DNA of 64,000 bases, taken from contig NYXK01000105.1 of NCBI GenBank assembly GCA_002685535.1, positions 1 to 64,000 of the forward strand. The letters run 5' to 3'. Below are positions 23,822 through 36,900 of the stretch, in pieces. Position numbers and translations under genes: made by a program. The DNA comes from Deltaproteobacteria bacterium. GTDB taxonomy: Bacteria; SAR324; NAC60-12. How positions within the stretch are numbered: the stretch's first letter is position 1; every line of letters starts with the position of its first letter. Below the pieces are notes generated by a model. That model was given only the letters and a program-made list of their open reading frames with translations, was not told the DNA's origin and made no database searches.

Positions 23822-26800
23822 CTAAAACAACGAACCTCTCGCAAGCGGACTTCCCACCTTAGGAGCAAACTGCAGACTCTTCCTCCTCGCGGCCATCAGC
23901 CGCATCATAACACTCTCATCCTTCTTTTCGCTCAAGAAGCCCGCACCCAAGGAAGTTCTGCTCTGAGCATCTGCCTGCTCAGTATCGACGTAGCGTCTTC
24001 CAGCAGGGGCAGTCTTCTGAACGAGCTGCTCAGTGTGAAGGAAGTATGGGGTCTGTCCAGTTGGGGTGTCCTCACCGTAGAGACCTTCCTCACCATAAGC
24101 GGAGATGGTCTCAGGTGCTGGAGTCGCTGGAACGGGAGATAGGATCAGGGTCTGGTCATAAACATCTCCTGATGAGGATGAAGCTGGTGAGCGGACCCAT
24201 TGGACAGATTCGCGTCTGCGGCTCTTGTTGGTGGCCGGGGTGTCTGGAAAGTGGAGGAATTCCTTGGTCGGTGACATGTTGCGGTTTGGAGTCATTGAAG
24301 ATACCATCTCGCCGTTCATCTTCGCCAAAGCACGGGGCTCCATGCTCTTGCGACGGCGATGGCCACCTCTTGGCACCATTCCGGTGTCGACAGAATATGC
24401 GGACTCGTCGAGCCATTTGTTCTCGCGTTCACAGCTATACAAGCATTAGCAAAGTCCATATATCGTTCAAATGTGAAGCTCACTCCAAGACCCATCCAAC
24501 ACCGACACAAGAGACAACCCCGTTAGTCTCCTTAGCTCTTTCTAAAGTTCTCTTTCCACCATCCTTGAATACCACATGTGTGATTCCAATCTTGCTTGTA
24601 TCTTCAGAACTACCGTTCCAGTTCCAGGTCTTGACACATCGAGCACCCATCTGAGCGAGTAGCTCAGTGAAAAGAGCACTTGCGTCTGAACCTTCGCTAG
24701 TGTGGACATCGACGAAGACGACAGCACCCTTTAACAGAGAAGTGTTGATATCACGACGAGGAGTACGAGCTGGTGTTCCCATGGTAGACCAGCCCTCTGT
24801 TTTCGAAGGTGTCGCAAGTGCATCTTGCATCACAACATCCTGACTTTGTTGCTTGGACTGAGTTCTGGGTGTGTTCTTGGTAGGAGAGTAGGAAATGACA
24901 GTGTTGTTTCGTGAAAGAGTGCTTGAAGGTCGCTGAGAGGGCAGTTTAGAGATGCTAGCACTTCGCTTCTTTGGTGAGGGTCTCAATGGGGTATCATCCG
25001 CAGCAGCTTTGAGAGGAACCTTCGACACAGTGTGGCAGACTCGCTCACCAAGAACACGTTTTGGTCTTGGTGTAGCGTATGATCGCACTGGAGATTGGGT
25101 AACTGGTGCTGCCATCAATTGAGGGTCGATAGGCATGGCGTTCTCGTCTCCATATTCTTGGCTGGCTTCAGATGGTGCAGGTTCTACGGCGGGGGGCATG
25201 TCAACCTCGTCGGACAGCTCCTCGATATGGGACTCTTGCACGGCTTGAGGCTCAGTCGCCTCCACAGGGATGCTTTTGGGCAGATTCTCTGGCTCTTGCT
25301 CAGTCTGAGGCTCGACATTCTCAAAATGGTTCTCTTCCAGAGTTTCCTCGCTCTCCTGCACGGACTCCGTCGTAGATTCCAACAGTACATTCTCGTCAGC
25401 AGACTTTGGCTCGAACACTTCATCCACCATCATTTCGACGTTGACGGACTCAGAGACGGCTGGCTCAGCAGCAATGAGTTCTTCCTCTGGAGTCTGTAAG
25501 ACCTGGAACTCAGGCTCCTGGGTCTCCTCGAACATTTCCTCGTGAACAAGGACCTCGATCTCATCCGGCTCAAGCATTGACATTTCGTCAGCCTCCATAG
25601 CAAGAGCCATATCCTCCTCGTCCAGGTCAACTGGCTCGAAGTTGGCATCCAGAATGTCTTCCTCCTGTGCCAGGACCTCCGGCTCAGCAGCCAACTCATC
25701 GCGAACAGACATCTCATCTTCGAAGAATGTACTCTTGGCAGGAGATGGTCGTGGCGTAGCATCTTCGTTTCTTTGTGAGACGAGCTTTGTGGGTGAAGCT
25801 TCCTCCAACGATTCGTCCGCATCAGACTTCTCAGGGCTAGCGGCCATCCAATCACTCAATTGTCTGGCAAGGGGAGTAAACCCAATCTTGCTCTTGCGAG
25901 TAGATTCTAAAGATCTTTGTGTGGATGTTGTCTTTGGGGTCTTGGCGATGGCCTTGAATGGGCTTGGTGTCGCTGGAGATGAAGCAAAGTCGTGCGAGAT
26001 GTTGAAGCTCGAAATAGGGACTGGCGAATAGCTCGGTGAGCCTGAAGCAAGTTCATCTTCAGACTCCGAGTCGTCGAATGGGCTATCATCAGACTCGCGG
26101 AGAGCGAAAGCTGCTGAGAATCCAGTGCTGTCTCTTGGTGGAGATGCAGGAGGGGTTGTGTTGTGATCAACAACAACGTCTTCATACATCACATCCGCCA
26201 CATCGACAGCCATAGGCTCGTTGACCTGTGCATTATCGGCGATGCTCAGAGTCTCTATCTCCTCTGCGATAGGCTCGGACTTCTCAAATGCTGGGTCCGC
26301 ATCTCGAGGCATTATCGACGAAAGACGGCCAGAGAATGTCAAGCTCGGTTCAGCTACCATCATAGTGGAGTCGGAATCGTCCTTCGACACTGGACTTCCG
26401 GTGGCAGCAGCCACGCTTGAAGCAGCCATATGCCCGGGGCGCACTGCACTCTTGGTAACTGTTCTTGGCGTCGCAAATCGCGAAATCTTGAAAGTGCTGG
26501 CCTTAGGTGTTCCAGCAAACAGAGATGCGTTGTTCGTAGACCTGGTCGGAGAACCGTTTTCGCCGACTTTGGTTGGTGATTGTGGGCGTCTAGCAGGTGA
26601 TTGAAGCAATGAAGCTTTCAAAGGAGAGTTCTCGGTGGCTACCTTTGGAGCTGGCAGAGATGGCTTGAAGGGAGATTGTAGCAACGAGTTGCCCATAGTC
26701 AACTTCTGAGCAGATGCCTTGAATGTGTCCTTGAATGGAGATTGTGGAGGGCGGCGAGCTGGGCTGGCGATAGTTGATCCCTTGAGATCTTGTGTGACTA

Positions 26801-27662
26801 CCCTGTTGACAGTGATAGAGTTGGAAGTCGAGAAGTCCAGCTTCTTCGCAGTGCCAAAGATACTTCCAGGAGCCTTCATGGGACTCTTCATGAGTGGTCT
26901 CATGGGGGTCTTCTCTGCTGTAGCCAATTCATCCTCAGACACGGTTTCCTTCGCAGTAGCAACCTGTGTAGCTTTCTTGGGGCTCAATGGTGATGATTTC
27001 TCCTTCTCCTCCACAGTGCTCTTCGCACGCCCACGAGTAGCACGAGTTGTAGTTGTCGCAGCAGGCTTCCGTACTGGCTTCGCTCGCAAACCGGTGGCAG
27101 GTTCAGCAGCCTTTGCCTTGCCTTTGGCATTGACTTCGATGGGGACGATGTTCTCTTTGTCGGGTTCTTCGAACTTGACGGTCTTCTTGGGAGCTGCTGC
27201 CTTGCTGACAGTGGTGCCTCTCGCTCGAGTCGGTCTTTTCGTGGGCTCCTCGACGACGATTGATTCTTCTTGTGGTACCTCAATCTTCTTCGCGCGTCCC
27301 CTCGTAGCTCTTATGGGCTCAGGTGCTGGGGTTTCGACTGGAGCTACAGCTTTCTTCGGACGACCTCGAGTCGGTCTCACTGGAGCTTCGTTCATTTCTT
27401 GTTCTGGTTCGGGGTCTGGTTGGACGGCTTTCTTGGCTCGTCCGCGTGTGGTCTTTGGTTCTGGTTCGATTATGGGTTCTGGTTCTTGTTGTTCCTCGAC
27501 TTCGACATCATCGGCTCGGGTCTTGCGTTTGGTCGTCGAGACACTACGAGTAACTTTCGCTTTCGAAGCGGCAGTCGCGATTTTGGTGGTCTTCATGCCC
27601 GTGTCTGTTGTTTTCGCAGCCGCTCGGGCGCGTGTGACACGTTTAGGTGGTGATTGATCCAT
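23822..27662 (-). CDS. Large BRCT-domain protein with AT-hook-like repeats
   Basis: Two exons (27662-24484 and 24434-23822; 49-bp intron) give 1263 residues. The N-terminal ~230 residues are basic, with repeated AT-hook-like cores: RGRAKK at 73-78, RGRPKK at 99-104, RGRAKK at 121-126 and RGRAKS near 210. The middle ~700 residues are disordered, rich in SP/TP sites and short repeats (LLQSPFKPS, LLQSPARRP), and then strongly acidic. A single BRCT domain lies at about 975-1070: LLKGAVVFVDVHTSEG..., GITHVVFKDGG, CVGVGWVLE, CERENKWLDE. The intron falls inside this domain. BRCT domains bind phosphoproteins in DNA-damage or replication responses, and AT-hooks bind AT-rich DNA, so a nuclear chromatin or checkpoint role is likely. 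I do not recognise a specific orthologue. The long antisense frames over the gene are compositional shadows. Confidence 0.85.
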
Positions 27663-28880
27663 GATGATGATTGTTGCTGGAGGTTAGTATATCGAATTGA
27701 GGCGATAGCGATTTCACATTGACGCGATTGTGATTGTCACGGTAGGAGCAGATATCGAGGTGTTTATTTGAGGTGGAGGCTTGTTTGTTGTCATCCGGCG
27801 ATTTAGCGTCGTTGCCATGTCAACCCCCACGTGATACATATCGGGACTTGGAAATCCCCTCACTCGATCGATCAGATCCACTTAGCCGACTATTGTTGAC
27901 GCCTAACGATGCAGCTTCGAACTTAGCAGGTTTTATGATCTTTGACTTGCGGTGAGTCGGCAAGACTTTGTTCTTGCCAGCCTACCAACTTTTGGAAAAT
28001 GGTCGTGGCTCCCTTCAGAAGTCAAATTACAGCTGGCCGCCACATCCAGCAAGCGAAGGACAACACGATCAACCACAATTGCTCGGAGGAAACTCTTGCT
28101 CCAGGTCTCTGGCAGAATGCATTGCACGTCAACACCACGATGAAACCTTATGATGCCAGAATGGATTCTTCGGTCGAAGGAGGTCACGTGCACACTTCAA
28201 CATCAAACTGCTTGTCTGTGTAAAGAGCAGAAGTCAGCCAGCAACCAACTTTCAATTCATCATGATCGATTGGGAATTTTCATCAGTCCTGTGTTTGTCA
28301 TCTCTGTGTTGTCAACCTTGGCGTTGTGCTTCTTCTATCACACCATCAGTCCCGAAGATTCGGAAAGTCAAAAGTGATTTACCTTTTACATCCTACAAGG
28401 TACATGACAGGCATGCATAATGATCAGATTGTATCAACCTTGCAGGTGGTGCGATAGTTGATCAGCACTTTGATATTTTGCCTCTGGTTTTGCCAGCTAC
28501 TTGTAATCCTTGTCCTCAGCCCAGCGTTACCCCGCGAAAAAGGTCATCCTCATTCTTACAACTTGCGCAGTGGGTTCCAAAGTTCTTTATACTTTCCCCA
28601 ACTCTGTACATTCGTGTTGATAGACGCAAGTTCTGTTCTTGCTTCTTCCAGATTGGCTTTAGGGTTTCGGTATTGAGCAACGACAGATCCCTTCATCTCA
28701 AGTCTCATCACAACTTAACCTTCTTCAAGCGAGTCATGATCCCCCTCCATGCCTTGCTTCGCAGGTTTTTCCTCACCCAAGATGTCGAGACTTTACTTGT
28801 AAACCTTTCCTTCACTGTTTGGTCCATTGCAGCCTCCTCTCCAGATTTTCCTCGAACGAATATCAAGTCTTCGAATCAGA
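27663..28880. promoter_or_regulatory. Divergent intergenic region, BRCT and MFS genes
   Basis: 1.2 kb between two divergent starts. The frame 28150-28377 ends with a hydrophobic stretch (ISPVFVISVLSTLALCFFY) but has no convincing start or homology. The last 400 bp are pyrimidine-rich, as expected for a fungal promoter or 5' leader. Confidence 0.4.
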
Positions 28881-31411
28881 ATGGACGATAAAAATCTATC
28901 GAATAAGTATCTCCAAGCAACCCACCTACAGCCCCAGCATCTTGGCTTCAAATCCACTCAGAATCTCAATTACGAACTTCAGGATCCAAGATTCCTCGAT
29001 CTAGATAACACAGAGAAAGATGGCATCGTCCAAAGTGAGGAGATGGGAAGGGAGCAGCCAGTGAAGCAAGAAAGAAAAATTACTGGATGGAGAGTACGTC
29101 CATGCCCTTGATATTGGTATTACATGGACGATGAACTGGAATAGTTACTGATATGAAGTCCCACAGTGGCCAGTTCTTGTGATTTCTGTCATTTCGGCTG
29201 TGTTCTTGTATTGTCTCGATACGAATTTGACAAGTATTTTGATACCAGTAAGTTTAAATCGACCATATTCACGCCAGTCTCCTGGGCATTCGTACCGCCG
29301 AGCCATACTAAATTGTAGTATACAAGTCAACTAACAAAAAGATCAGGTCCTCCTCGCTGAATTCGGAGAAGCATCCAAACTCCCCTGGATATTCGTCGGG
29401 TACCTCTCCCTACCCCTTCTTTCGCCCTACCGTATTCTTCACTGATAACCATCAAGTTTCTCCCTCGGAGCCATAGCACTCGTCCTTCCCGTGGGAAAAT
29501 TATACACCATACTCCCAGCCAAACACCTCTATCTCCTCTTTCTCAGTCTCTTCGCCCTCGGATCCGGTCTCTGCGGTGCAGCACAGAGCATGAACATGTT
29601 GATCATTGGGAGAGTGATAGCTGGAGCAGGTGGTATTGGTCTTTATACCGGTGTGATCGTTATTCTATCGAGTGTCACAACGGCTCAGGAGAGGCCTACT
29701 TACGTCGGACTGGTGTAAGTCCTTTTCCCCTCCCAATCCGCCTCCACCTCCTCCAATTCCAACCAACACCCAACTAACCACCCCTCAACCCCAGCGGAAT
29801 CTGCTGGTCTCTCGGCCGCGTCCTCGGCGCCCTCTTCGGCGGCCTCCTCGGTCCACGCTCCTGGCGCTGGGGTTTCCTCCTCAACATCCTCATCACCACC
29901 CTCTTCACCCCCATCTACCTCCTCTTCATCCCCCCTCTAGATCCATACCCCGCACCCACCACCCCTCTCCTCCCCCGCCTTCTAACCCTCGACATCACCG
30001 GCACCCTCCTCAGCATCCTCTCCATCACCGGCCTCATAACAGGGATATCCTTCGGTGGTCTCTCCTCCACATTCGCGTGGTCCAGCCCTCCAATCATCAC
30101 CATCTTCTCCCTCTCCCTCCTCTCTCTCATCCTCTTCTCCATCCAGCAGAAACTCTACCTCTTCACGACCCCGAAAGCACGACTCTTCCCAATCGATATC
30201 CTCACCATCCCAGAAGTCTGGCTGGTGTTCATGATCACCGCGTTATGCAGTACAGGCGGGTTTCTGGGCCTGGAGTATATGAGTTTGTATTTTCAATTGG
30301 TGAAGGGAGAGAGTACGCTTGGTGCTGCGGTGAGGTTGTTGCCGATGATTGGATGTATGGCGGTTTTCATGCCGGTTGTGGGATGGGTTGTGCCGAGGGT
30401 TGGGGGAGGGGTTTGGTGGGCTGTTGGCGGGGGGATGGTTGCTACAGTTGGGGGCGTTGGGTTGGGTGAGTACTATTTTCTCATTCTTGTTGACATGTGT
30501 TAAGTTTGATATTCCCCTTCTGGATTCAATGGGGTTATTGAGAGCTATGGGTGGGAGATTGAGCTGCTGTTGTTGTTGATACTGAGATGATGAAATTAGC
30601 GAGACTCCAAATCGATACCACACCCTTCTGGATCTACACCCCACAAGTCCTCGTCGGTGTAGGTTTCGCGCTCTATCTCCAAATGGCATACACAGCCATG
30701 CCATCCTACGTTTCCGCCGAACAAAAAGGAAATGCAATGACGATGGTCATAATATGTACGTTACTCTATTCCCTGTTTGTGCCTTATTTTCTGCTTCCTT
30801 TATAGTACTAATCCCACACCCACCCAAGAACGCGATATTGACACCACTAACGCCGTAAAGCACAAATGGGCAGCATAGCCTTCGCCCTTGCCACAGCCGG
30901 CAGCATCTTCACCAACCTCTCCCTCACCTCCCTCCAATCCCTCTTCCCTCTCCAACCTCAAGAGGTCTTACAAGAAGCTATCTCCGGTACTAGTGGGGCA
31001 TTCATACAGACTTTAGGGGCAGAAGATAGGGAGAGGGTGTTGGGTGTTTTGGGGCGGGGGTTGAGGGTTATGTGAGTTTTTATCCTTTTTTCCTTGGAGA
31101 TTGGGTCTGAAGTGCAGGGAAGGGAGAGGGGACGGTGAGTTGGTATGGGGTTTGGGATTTGGGAATGAGAGGAGGGAGGAAGAAAGCTGATAGTGGGATA
31201 GATTCACGATTGCATGTGTGTCTTTCGCAGGGAGTTTGGTAGCTACTTTTATACTCCTGGTACGCATTACACTCTGCCTCTCTCTTCCCTTTCTCTTATG
31301 CACACTCTCTTCTCTCACCCTAGTGAACGAGACCCTGCTGAAAATTCTAAGATCCTCACGCGATACAAAGAACGTGCTGAGAAGAAAGAGATGGTGAGGT
31401 TAGAGGGGTAG
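28881..31411 (+). CDS. MFS drug/metabolite exporter, DHA2-like (14 TM)
   Basis: Exons 28881-29093, 29167-29247, 29347-29399, 29457-29714, 29795-30465, 30600-30755, 30861-31071 and 31202-31259 stay in frame. A hydrophilic N-terminus of ~70 residues is followed by TM1 (WPVLVISVISAVFLYCLDTNL). Next come WIFVGFSLGAIALVLPVGKLY, then RVIAGAGGIGLYTGVIVILSS, VGICWSLGRVLGALFGGLLG and SWRWGFLLNI, which are MFS antiporter motifs. The last helix reads TIACVSFAGSLVATFILL. After 31259 the model is unclear: splicing to 31323 hits a stop at once (567 residues), while the frame ERDPAENSKILTRYKERAEKK to 31411 would need another phase. It probably exports a toxin or secondary metabolite at the plasma membrane. 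It is the divergent neighbour of the BRCT gene. Confidence 0.82.
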
Positions 31412-31996
31412 GGTTTTCGTGGGATGAGAGGGCTGGGATCAGGGATCAGGGAGCTTGGGCGGTGAGTCTTAGTGAGAAGGGGAGGAGGGAGCAGAGGAGG
31501 GAAATGAGATAGTGAGGAGATGGGGAAAAGGAGGGAATCTATCATGATGGTTGAGAATAGATAGATAGATAGATAGATAGATGAAATACGATATAGAAAA
31601 AACTCCATCTGGATAAAGAAGAAAGAGAGAAGTCCAAGAACATATTGCCGTGAAAGCTGTGCGTGTTTACATAAAATACGAATTTGACATTCTTGGATTT
31701 GCTCTGTCTAGCACAGTTTGGTAATCGTACTGTATATCTTATCTGTTGTTTTTAACTTGCCTGTTTTTAAATTCCAATTCTCATTCTCCCACCGTGATGA
31801 ATCCCCGAAAAACCATGCCGTGCATGAAACTCAGATCGATGTCCAAGAAACCAGATATCCCCAACCCGTATGTAACCCCCATTCCCCCACCCAAATTCCA
31901 CATCTGTATCTGAATTTAAAAATTCATACTATACAACCATAACACCACCGCACCATTCCCTCCAACCAGAACCCGGAAAAAAAGAGCTTTTAATCA
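31412..31996. other. Convergent intergenic region with AGAT microsatellite
   Basis: 3' ends of the MFS and lysophospholipase genes face each other. It contains an (AGAT)n run; no gene was recognised. Confidence 0.45.
31557..31582. repeat. (AGAT)n microsatellite
   Basis: About six tandem ATAG/AGAT units, read directly. Confidence 0.9.
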
Positions 31997-33997
31997 TCAA
32001 ACCATCAGAGCCATACTCACAAGCGCAGCAGCCACAAGTACACCCGCCCCAGCACCAATCGAACTCGCGCCGGAGAAAGGGATCTCCTCGCTCTTAAAAG
32101 CAGGCTCGTAATCCCCTCCAGGAACCCTACTATCCGTCGTCCCATTCCAGCAATACCTCTCAAAGCACTGTCCACACACACTCGGCACCGCGGTACCCGT
32201 CCGCTCCAAACTCCTGCTCAGCACCGCACACGCCATACAAGCCGGCCACTGCGCATCTAATGTTCCGTTCCCTAGTGTCGCGACTTCGTACCCGTTTTGG
32301 ATGATCAGGTTGCGTTGCGTATTGTTGTAATCTGGATCGAACGTGCTGACATTCGAGAGCGTCACGTATGGCGAGTTCGGGATATAGACTACCAGCGGCG
32401 CGGGACCTGTCATGTTGGACGAGTTACAGCCGAAGAAGGTAGGGCGATTGTTGAGGCCTAGATTGACGAAGGTGTTTACGTCTGGGATGGAAGGGAAAGC
32501 AGTTCCGTTCTCGATGGTTGCGTTCAAGGAGCGCTCGTAGGTGGCTACGAGGGCGGTACCGTTCGGCCAGCTGTATGTTGTGTCTGCGGACGAATCGACG
32601 GCGAAGATCACGTCGACGGCGCGGACGGGCTGGATGAGTGGGTACAGCGGGATGTTTTGCAGGTCTTCGCCGCCGTCGACGAGGGAGAGCTCGAGGGAGG
32701 TGGCGATGGAGGAGGCGTTGTTGTACGCGTAGAAGGGGTTGGGTTTCCATTGAGCGATGTCGTCGTTGTCTTCGCCCAGGTCGGTCAGGATGTTGGTGAA
32801 GATGTTGCGGAGGAAATCTGGGATCGCGGTGTTGTTGATTTGAAGGATGAATTGGTTGAACAGGGAGGAGGAGGTTCCCATAACGAAACCAGATTGGTCG
32901 AATCCTCGAACGCAGGAGCCGGAGCTGGGGACGACGCCGGCGGAGAAGTTGGAGCCGAGGTATTCTGTTGGGGCGAAGCCGTAGATTACGGGGTCCCAGG
33001 ATCCCATTTCGAATGGGTTGAATTCGAAAACGGTGGAGTTGAGGGAGATGATCTTGGTGCCTGGAGCTCGGCCGTCCGCTACAAGGAAGGGGAAGGGAAT
33101 GGATCCATCGCGGAAGTTATCGGTTAGTGCGATGGACGAGAATGTGTACGCTGGTCCTCCATTTGTGGCGTTGACAAGCTGGTAAGAGAGTGCTCGTCCC
33201 CAGTAATCCGTGATGGAGGTGTTGTATCCAGCATTACTCTTCGTTTCAACCTCATCTCTGATAGTACTGTAATAATCCGCCGTGCTCAACAGCTGAATTC
33301 CGTCACCATCCGGTCCCTCAAAGATAGAATTGTCAAATCTCCAGACATTGGAATCCTCACTTCCATCTCTCAGATCTTGGACTGAACTGAAATTATTCGT
33401 GTAAATTGATCCAACGAGCCATCCACCTCCAGAAAGCCCAGCAAGGTAGGTAGTTGCTTGAAGCAGACCACCAATCTGACCGGTATTCGTTGAGTTATCG
33501 GTTCTGTCATCGGCTGCAGCGACAAATCCAGCACCATTCATCAACGCTCTGTATCCACCACCAGAAACCGCAATACCAATATTTGGCAGTGCGGTAGCAT
33601 TGTTTCGAATGCCATTAATATAAGACGAAGCATCGAAATCCGTAACGTTCATCCTTGTCAGCCAGGATATCATTGGCTCAATGGTATTATTTCTGCGTAA
33701 TTCCAGCCATGATACTTCACTCGGCGACAAAGTAGCTGCTGAGCGGATCGTGGGTCTATCTGAGGGGCAGTCAACTACAGCTGGAGCGTAGCCGCCTGAG
33801 GGGTTGTTTGGAAGTGCTCTTTTCAGAGTGCTTTCGGGTATTGAGAGGGCTTCAGCGGCAAGGACCTCTGGTGAGGCATCTCGTGGGACGACGAGTGATG
33901 CTGATTTGTTAGCGGGGTTGTTTATACTCGGAAGCTCGGATTTACCTTCACATAGACTGAACGTCGCGACTGAAGTGAGGAGTGATGTGACCTTCAT
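31997..33997 (-). CDS. Secreted lysophospholipase (phospholipase B), GPI-anchored type
   Basis: A single exon encodes 666 residues. It starts with a signal peptide ([16 protein letters not shown]). The catalytic domain has [16 protein letters not shown] around residue 144 and the nucleophile elbow [10 protein letters not shown] with Ser189. The catalytic-Asp block [17 protein letters not shown] lies near residue 440. Many NxS/T sites (NNT, NVT, NNAT, NGT) fit a heavily glycosylated cell-wall or secreted enzyme. The C-terminus has paired Cys ([19 protein letters not shown]), then a small-residue stretch and hydrophobic tail ([17 protein letters not shown]), typical of a GPI-attachment signal. 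Fungal PLB enzymes remove acyl chains from phospholipids and lysophospholipids outside the cell and can serve nutrition or virulence. Length matches the family and there is no damage. Confidence 0.93.
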   Translation of the reverse strand: MKVTSLLTSVATFSLCEGKSELPSINNPANKSASLVVPRDASPEVLAAEALSIPESTLKRALPNNPSGGYAPAVVDCPSDRPTIRSAATLSPSEVSWLELRRNNTIEPMISWLTRMNVTDFDASSYINGIRNNATALPNIGIAVSGGGYRALMNGAGFVAAADDRTDNSTNTGQIGGLLQATTYLAGLSGGGWLVGSIYTNNFSSVQDLRDGSEDSNVWRFDNSIFEGPDGDGIQLLSTADYYSTIRDEVETKSNAGYNTSITDYWGRALSYQLVNATNGGPAYTFSSIALTDNFRDGSIPFPFLVADGRAPGTKIISLNSTVFEFNPFEMGSWDPVIYGFAPTEYLGSNFSAGVVPSSGSCVRGFDQSGFVMGTSSSLFNQFILQINNTAIPDFLRNIFTNILTDLGEDNDDIAQWKPNPFYAYNNASSIATSLELSLVDGGEDLQNIPLYPLIQPVRAVDVIFAVDSSADTTYSWPNGTALVATYERSLNATIENGTAFPSIPDVNTFVNLGLNNRPTFFGCNSSNMTGPAPLVVYIPNSPYVTLSNVSTFDPDYNNTQRNLIIQNGYEVATLGNGTLDAQWPACMACAVLSRSLERTGTAVPSVCGQCFERYCWNGTTDSRVPGGDYEPAFKSEEIPFSGASSIGAGAGVLVAAALVSMALMV

Positions 33998-36900
33998 CTT
34001 GTTTGATGAGGCGCAAATACGCTGTGGACTTGATGCACACTGAATTGTCCCCGAACAAAAAAGCGGGGTATCTGAAGTGAAGTCCAGAGAACGTAAATAA
34101 GTGAACGAGGGATGAAGAGGAGTGAAGTAAATCGTCGTGAAGTGAGACCCGGAAAGTTTATTATTATGAGCGGCCGGGTCGTCGGTAGAGCTCAGCAGGG
34201 TATGACGAAAGGGGCAGGGAGGGGCGCTGGGGAGCGATGCTTTAAGCTGACTTTAGGTTGAATTAGGCTGTGTTTAGTGCTGTTAGGGTGAGGCGTGCCC
34301 CTCTAGTAGGTGCGAATTGGGTCTGGGCGGGAGATCGCCAGGGCCAGGACGGACGCCGAGAGGTTGGTTGAGCGCTGAAGCCTGGGCTGGTGCTGTGCTC
34401 TTCTTCTCCGCTGTACTTGTACTTGTACGGTTACGGTACGCGGTACGACGACGAACACGATGCGAGAGGTACGAGGATGGACGCTGTAAGCAATCAACCT
34501 CGCTGCAGATAAGAAAACGACGAAGGTCCAGATCTTGTTGATAAGCTGCGATGATGCAGATGATGAAGATTTGAGGTTGTTGAGCGTGGAGGGGATTGGA
34601 CCTTGTTTTTGGTGTATAAGAAGTCGCACTGCCTTTTTGATCCTGGTATTGATGGTCGATTGAGTTGGTATGCAGCTCGCTGTTAGTGATAAGTGATAGG
34701 GCGATGCGACGTCGAGATGGCTAGGCTTTGATCATTCCAGGATTCTCCAATTTCAGCTTGTCCGTCAAATCCACGCGTCTGATGCAGTAGAGGCCTCGAT
34801 ACGGTGGTATCACTGCGTATCGAAGGTCTAGATACGGCACGGTGTACGGAAAGTCCAGAAATGGAGTCGACTTGAGTCCTCAAAGGGGGAGACAGCGCCA
34901 AGTTCACAAATTTGCCTCACTTCATCAGCGTTGCGTCGCACTGAAGGTCAACCTGTCAAGCTGTCAAGACGGTCGTCAGCATGGAGGCTGATATGTTCTT
35001 ATGCTGATTCTACCGGCTTGGTGTTGACGGTATTACTGCGAGCTGAGTGCATGTGAACTGCGAGCGCACCATACAAACACATCTGGTATGTCGTTCTCCC
35101 AGGGACGGACGGTGCAATCCACTCGGGTCTCAGGAGAGATGCATTCCATTCCTCGGCATCGGCATTCCTGAGCCCGATATTATGCCTCGCTCCCTCTTCT
35201 ACAATCCTTCCCGAAATACATAAAAACACAAACAAGCACAAAATAAACAAATCACTCATCATTTACTGCGTACAATCATGATTCTGTGAAATGCAAGGCG
35301 CACAGGAAGTTTATTTGATCGGTCGCGCTCCCCTTTACTCATTTGGGCCAAGCACATCTCATTTCATCTGCAGCAGCCAAGGATGATGACGATCATCGCG
35401 GCTGTGGCTGGCTGGCTGGCTGACTGCATGCATGCATGCGTGCAACTGTGGCGCATGGCTGCAGCTGAGTTATAGTAACAAACCCCGGAATATCCGGTTG
35501 CCATGAGGGAGACATTTGTTTACGTGATAGTTCGCAGCTACTTTAACTACTAAATAAAAATAAACACTGCAGAGCTGTTGATCGTCCGTCTGCCTGACGA
35601 TGACAATGGAGGCAAATATCTACAGTTTTGATCTTGGTGTTAATAGATAAGCAGAGTCCTTGGCTGTTACACAACCACTCTATCTGATGACGATGAGACT
35701 CATCTCGTTCCTGCATGCGGGCGTCGCGTTGTCTGCAGCTCAGCCTCCCGGAAATCTCGGATGTCACGTGACATATACACTGATACCCCAATGCGGAAAT
35801 CTTTTCGCACAGTGCTGCGTCGTCGTATTTCCGTATTGCTATCTTCGCTTGATACAAAGATCCGATAGATCCTGCTGGCTGATTGAAATCCCGATTTCAC
35901 TGTCTCAATCAAGTGTGAATAAAGGACGACGGAAAGGTCATCTAAGGGGCACATTCAGCTCGCCCAAGGTCCTGTTCTTCGATGAAAGATTGAATTTGCT
36001 GGCTGCAATGCTTGTGATTTATGATAAGGACATACACGACGACTGCATTTCGGCACATTGCCCCGACGATACCAAAATAGAAGAGCATACCCACCAGGGC
36101 GGCTGATAATGCCATGGTCCTCAGAACTCACCTGCATGTCAGACTCTGGACCAAGTGACGGAGGTCGAAAGCACTGGATTATCTTGTAGCACAAAGCTGT
36201 GCCTTCACAAGATATTGGGGAAGCAGCTGATGTGCTGTAGCTTTGCCGAAGGATAGATCTATGCTATGTCAAGTGACGAGAAAGCTTTTAAGAAATCGGC
36301 ATCCGAGAGGAGAAGAGTTCGGTCTTGCGTCTCGATAGTGGATCATATATGTGAGGAGTGAGAGCAGAAAGAAGGACACATTAAATATGTTGAGAGCTGA
36401 AGATCCATCCTCGTCTTCTCCTTGCTGGGTCCTCTTTCATCGACTGTAGTGGCAGGGAGAGAGGCAAGTAGATGAGAGCATAATAGAAGCAGTGAGAAAT
36501 GGCAGAGGAGCTCTGAAGTCGAGTAGGGAGAGGAACGAGAGCTCGCGATCACAGGTGTGATGTGCTGATGAAGACATGATATTTGACGTACCACCACGAG
36601 AGGCTTGCAGTCCGTTCCGATGCGAAGGGTTCTGCAGTGGCAGTCAACGAGGCCATAAAATTCAGGTACTCGATCGACAGGAAATCCATCGACATAACGG
36701 ACAAGAACCTCTCAGTATGCGCTGGTAGTGAAGTTGCAGCCTTCAGCTTTGTATGTGAACGCTGGGTTTGGACTTGACGAAGATGACCAAATCGAATCTA
36801 GAACAACACGACACAAACACAGAAATGAGACGACAGCCCATCCCAGGAGAGCTTGGGAGTAAACCTTGAGTCTTGAAATACGCTAATTGGTCCTTCAAGA

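Noticed and set aside
26719-27657. 312-codon plus-strand open frame
   Set aside because: It is antisense to the BRCT/AT-hook gene, with composition mirroring its Lys/Pro/Ala repeats; no domain, and the minus-strand gene explains the region.
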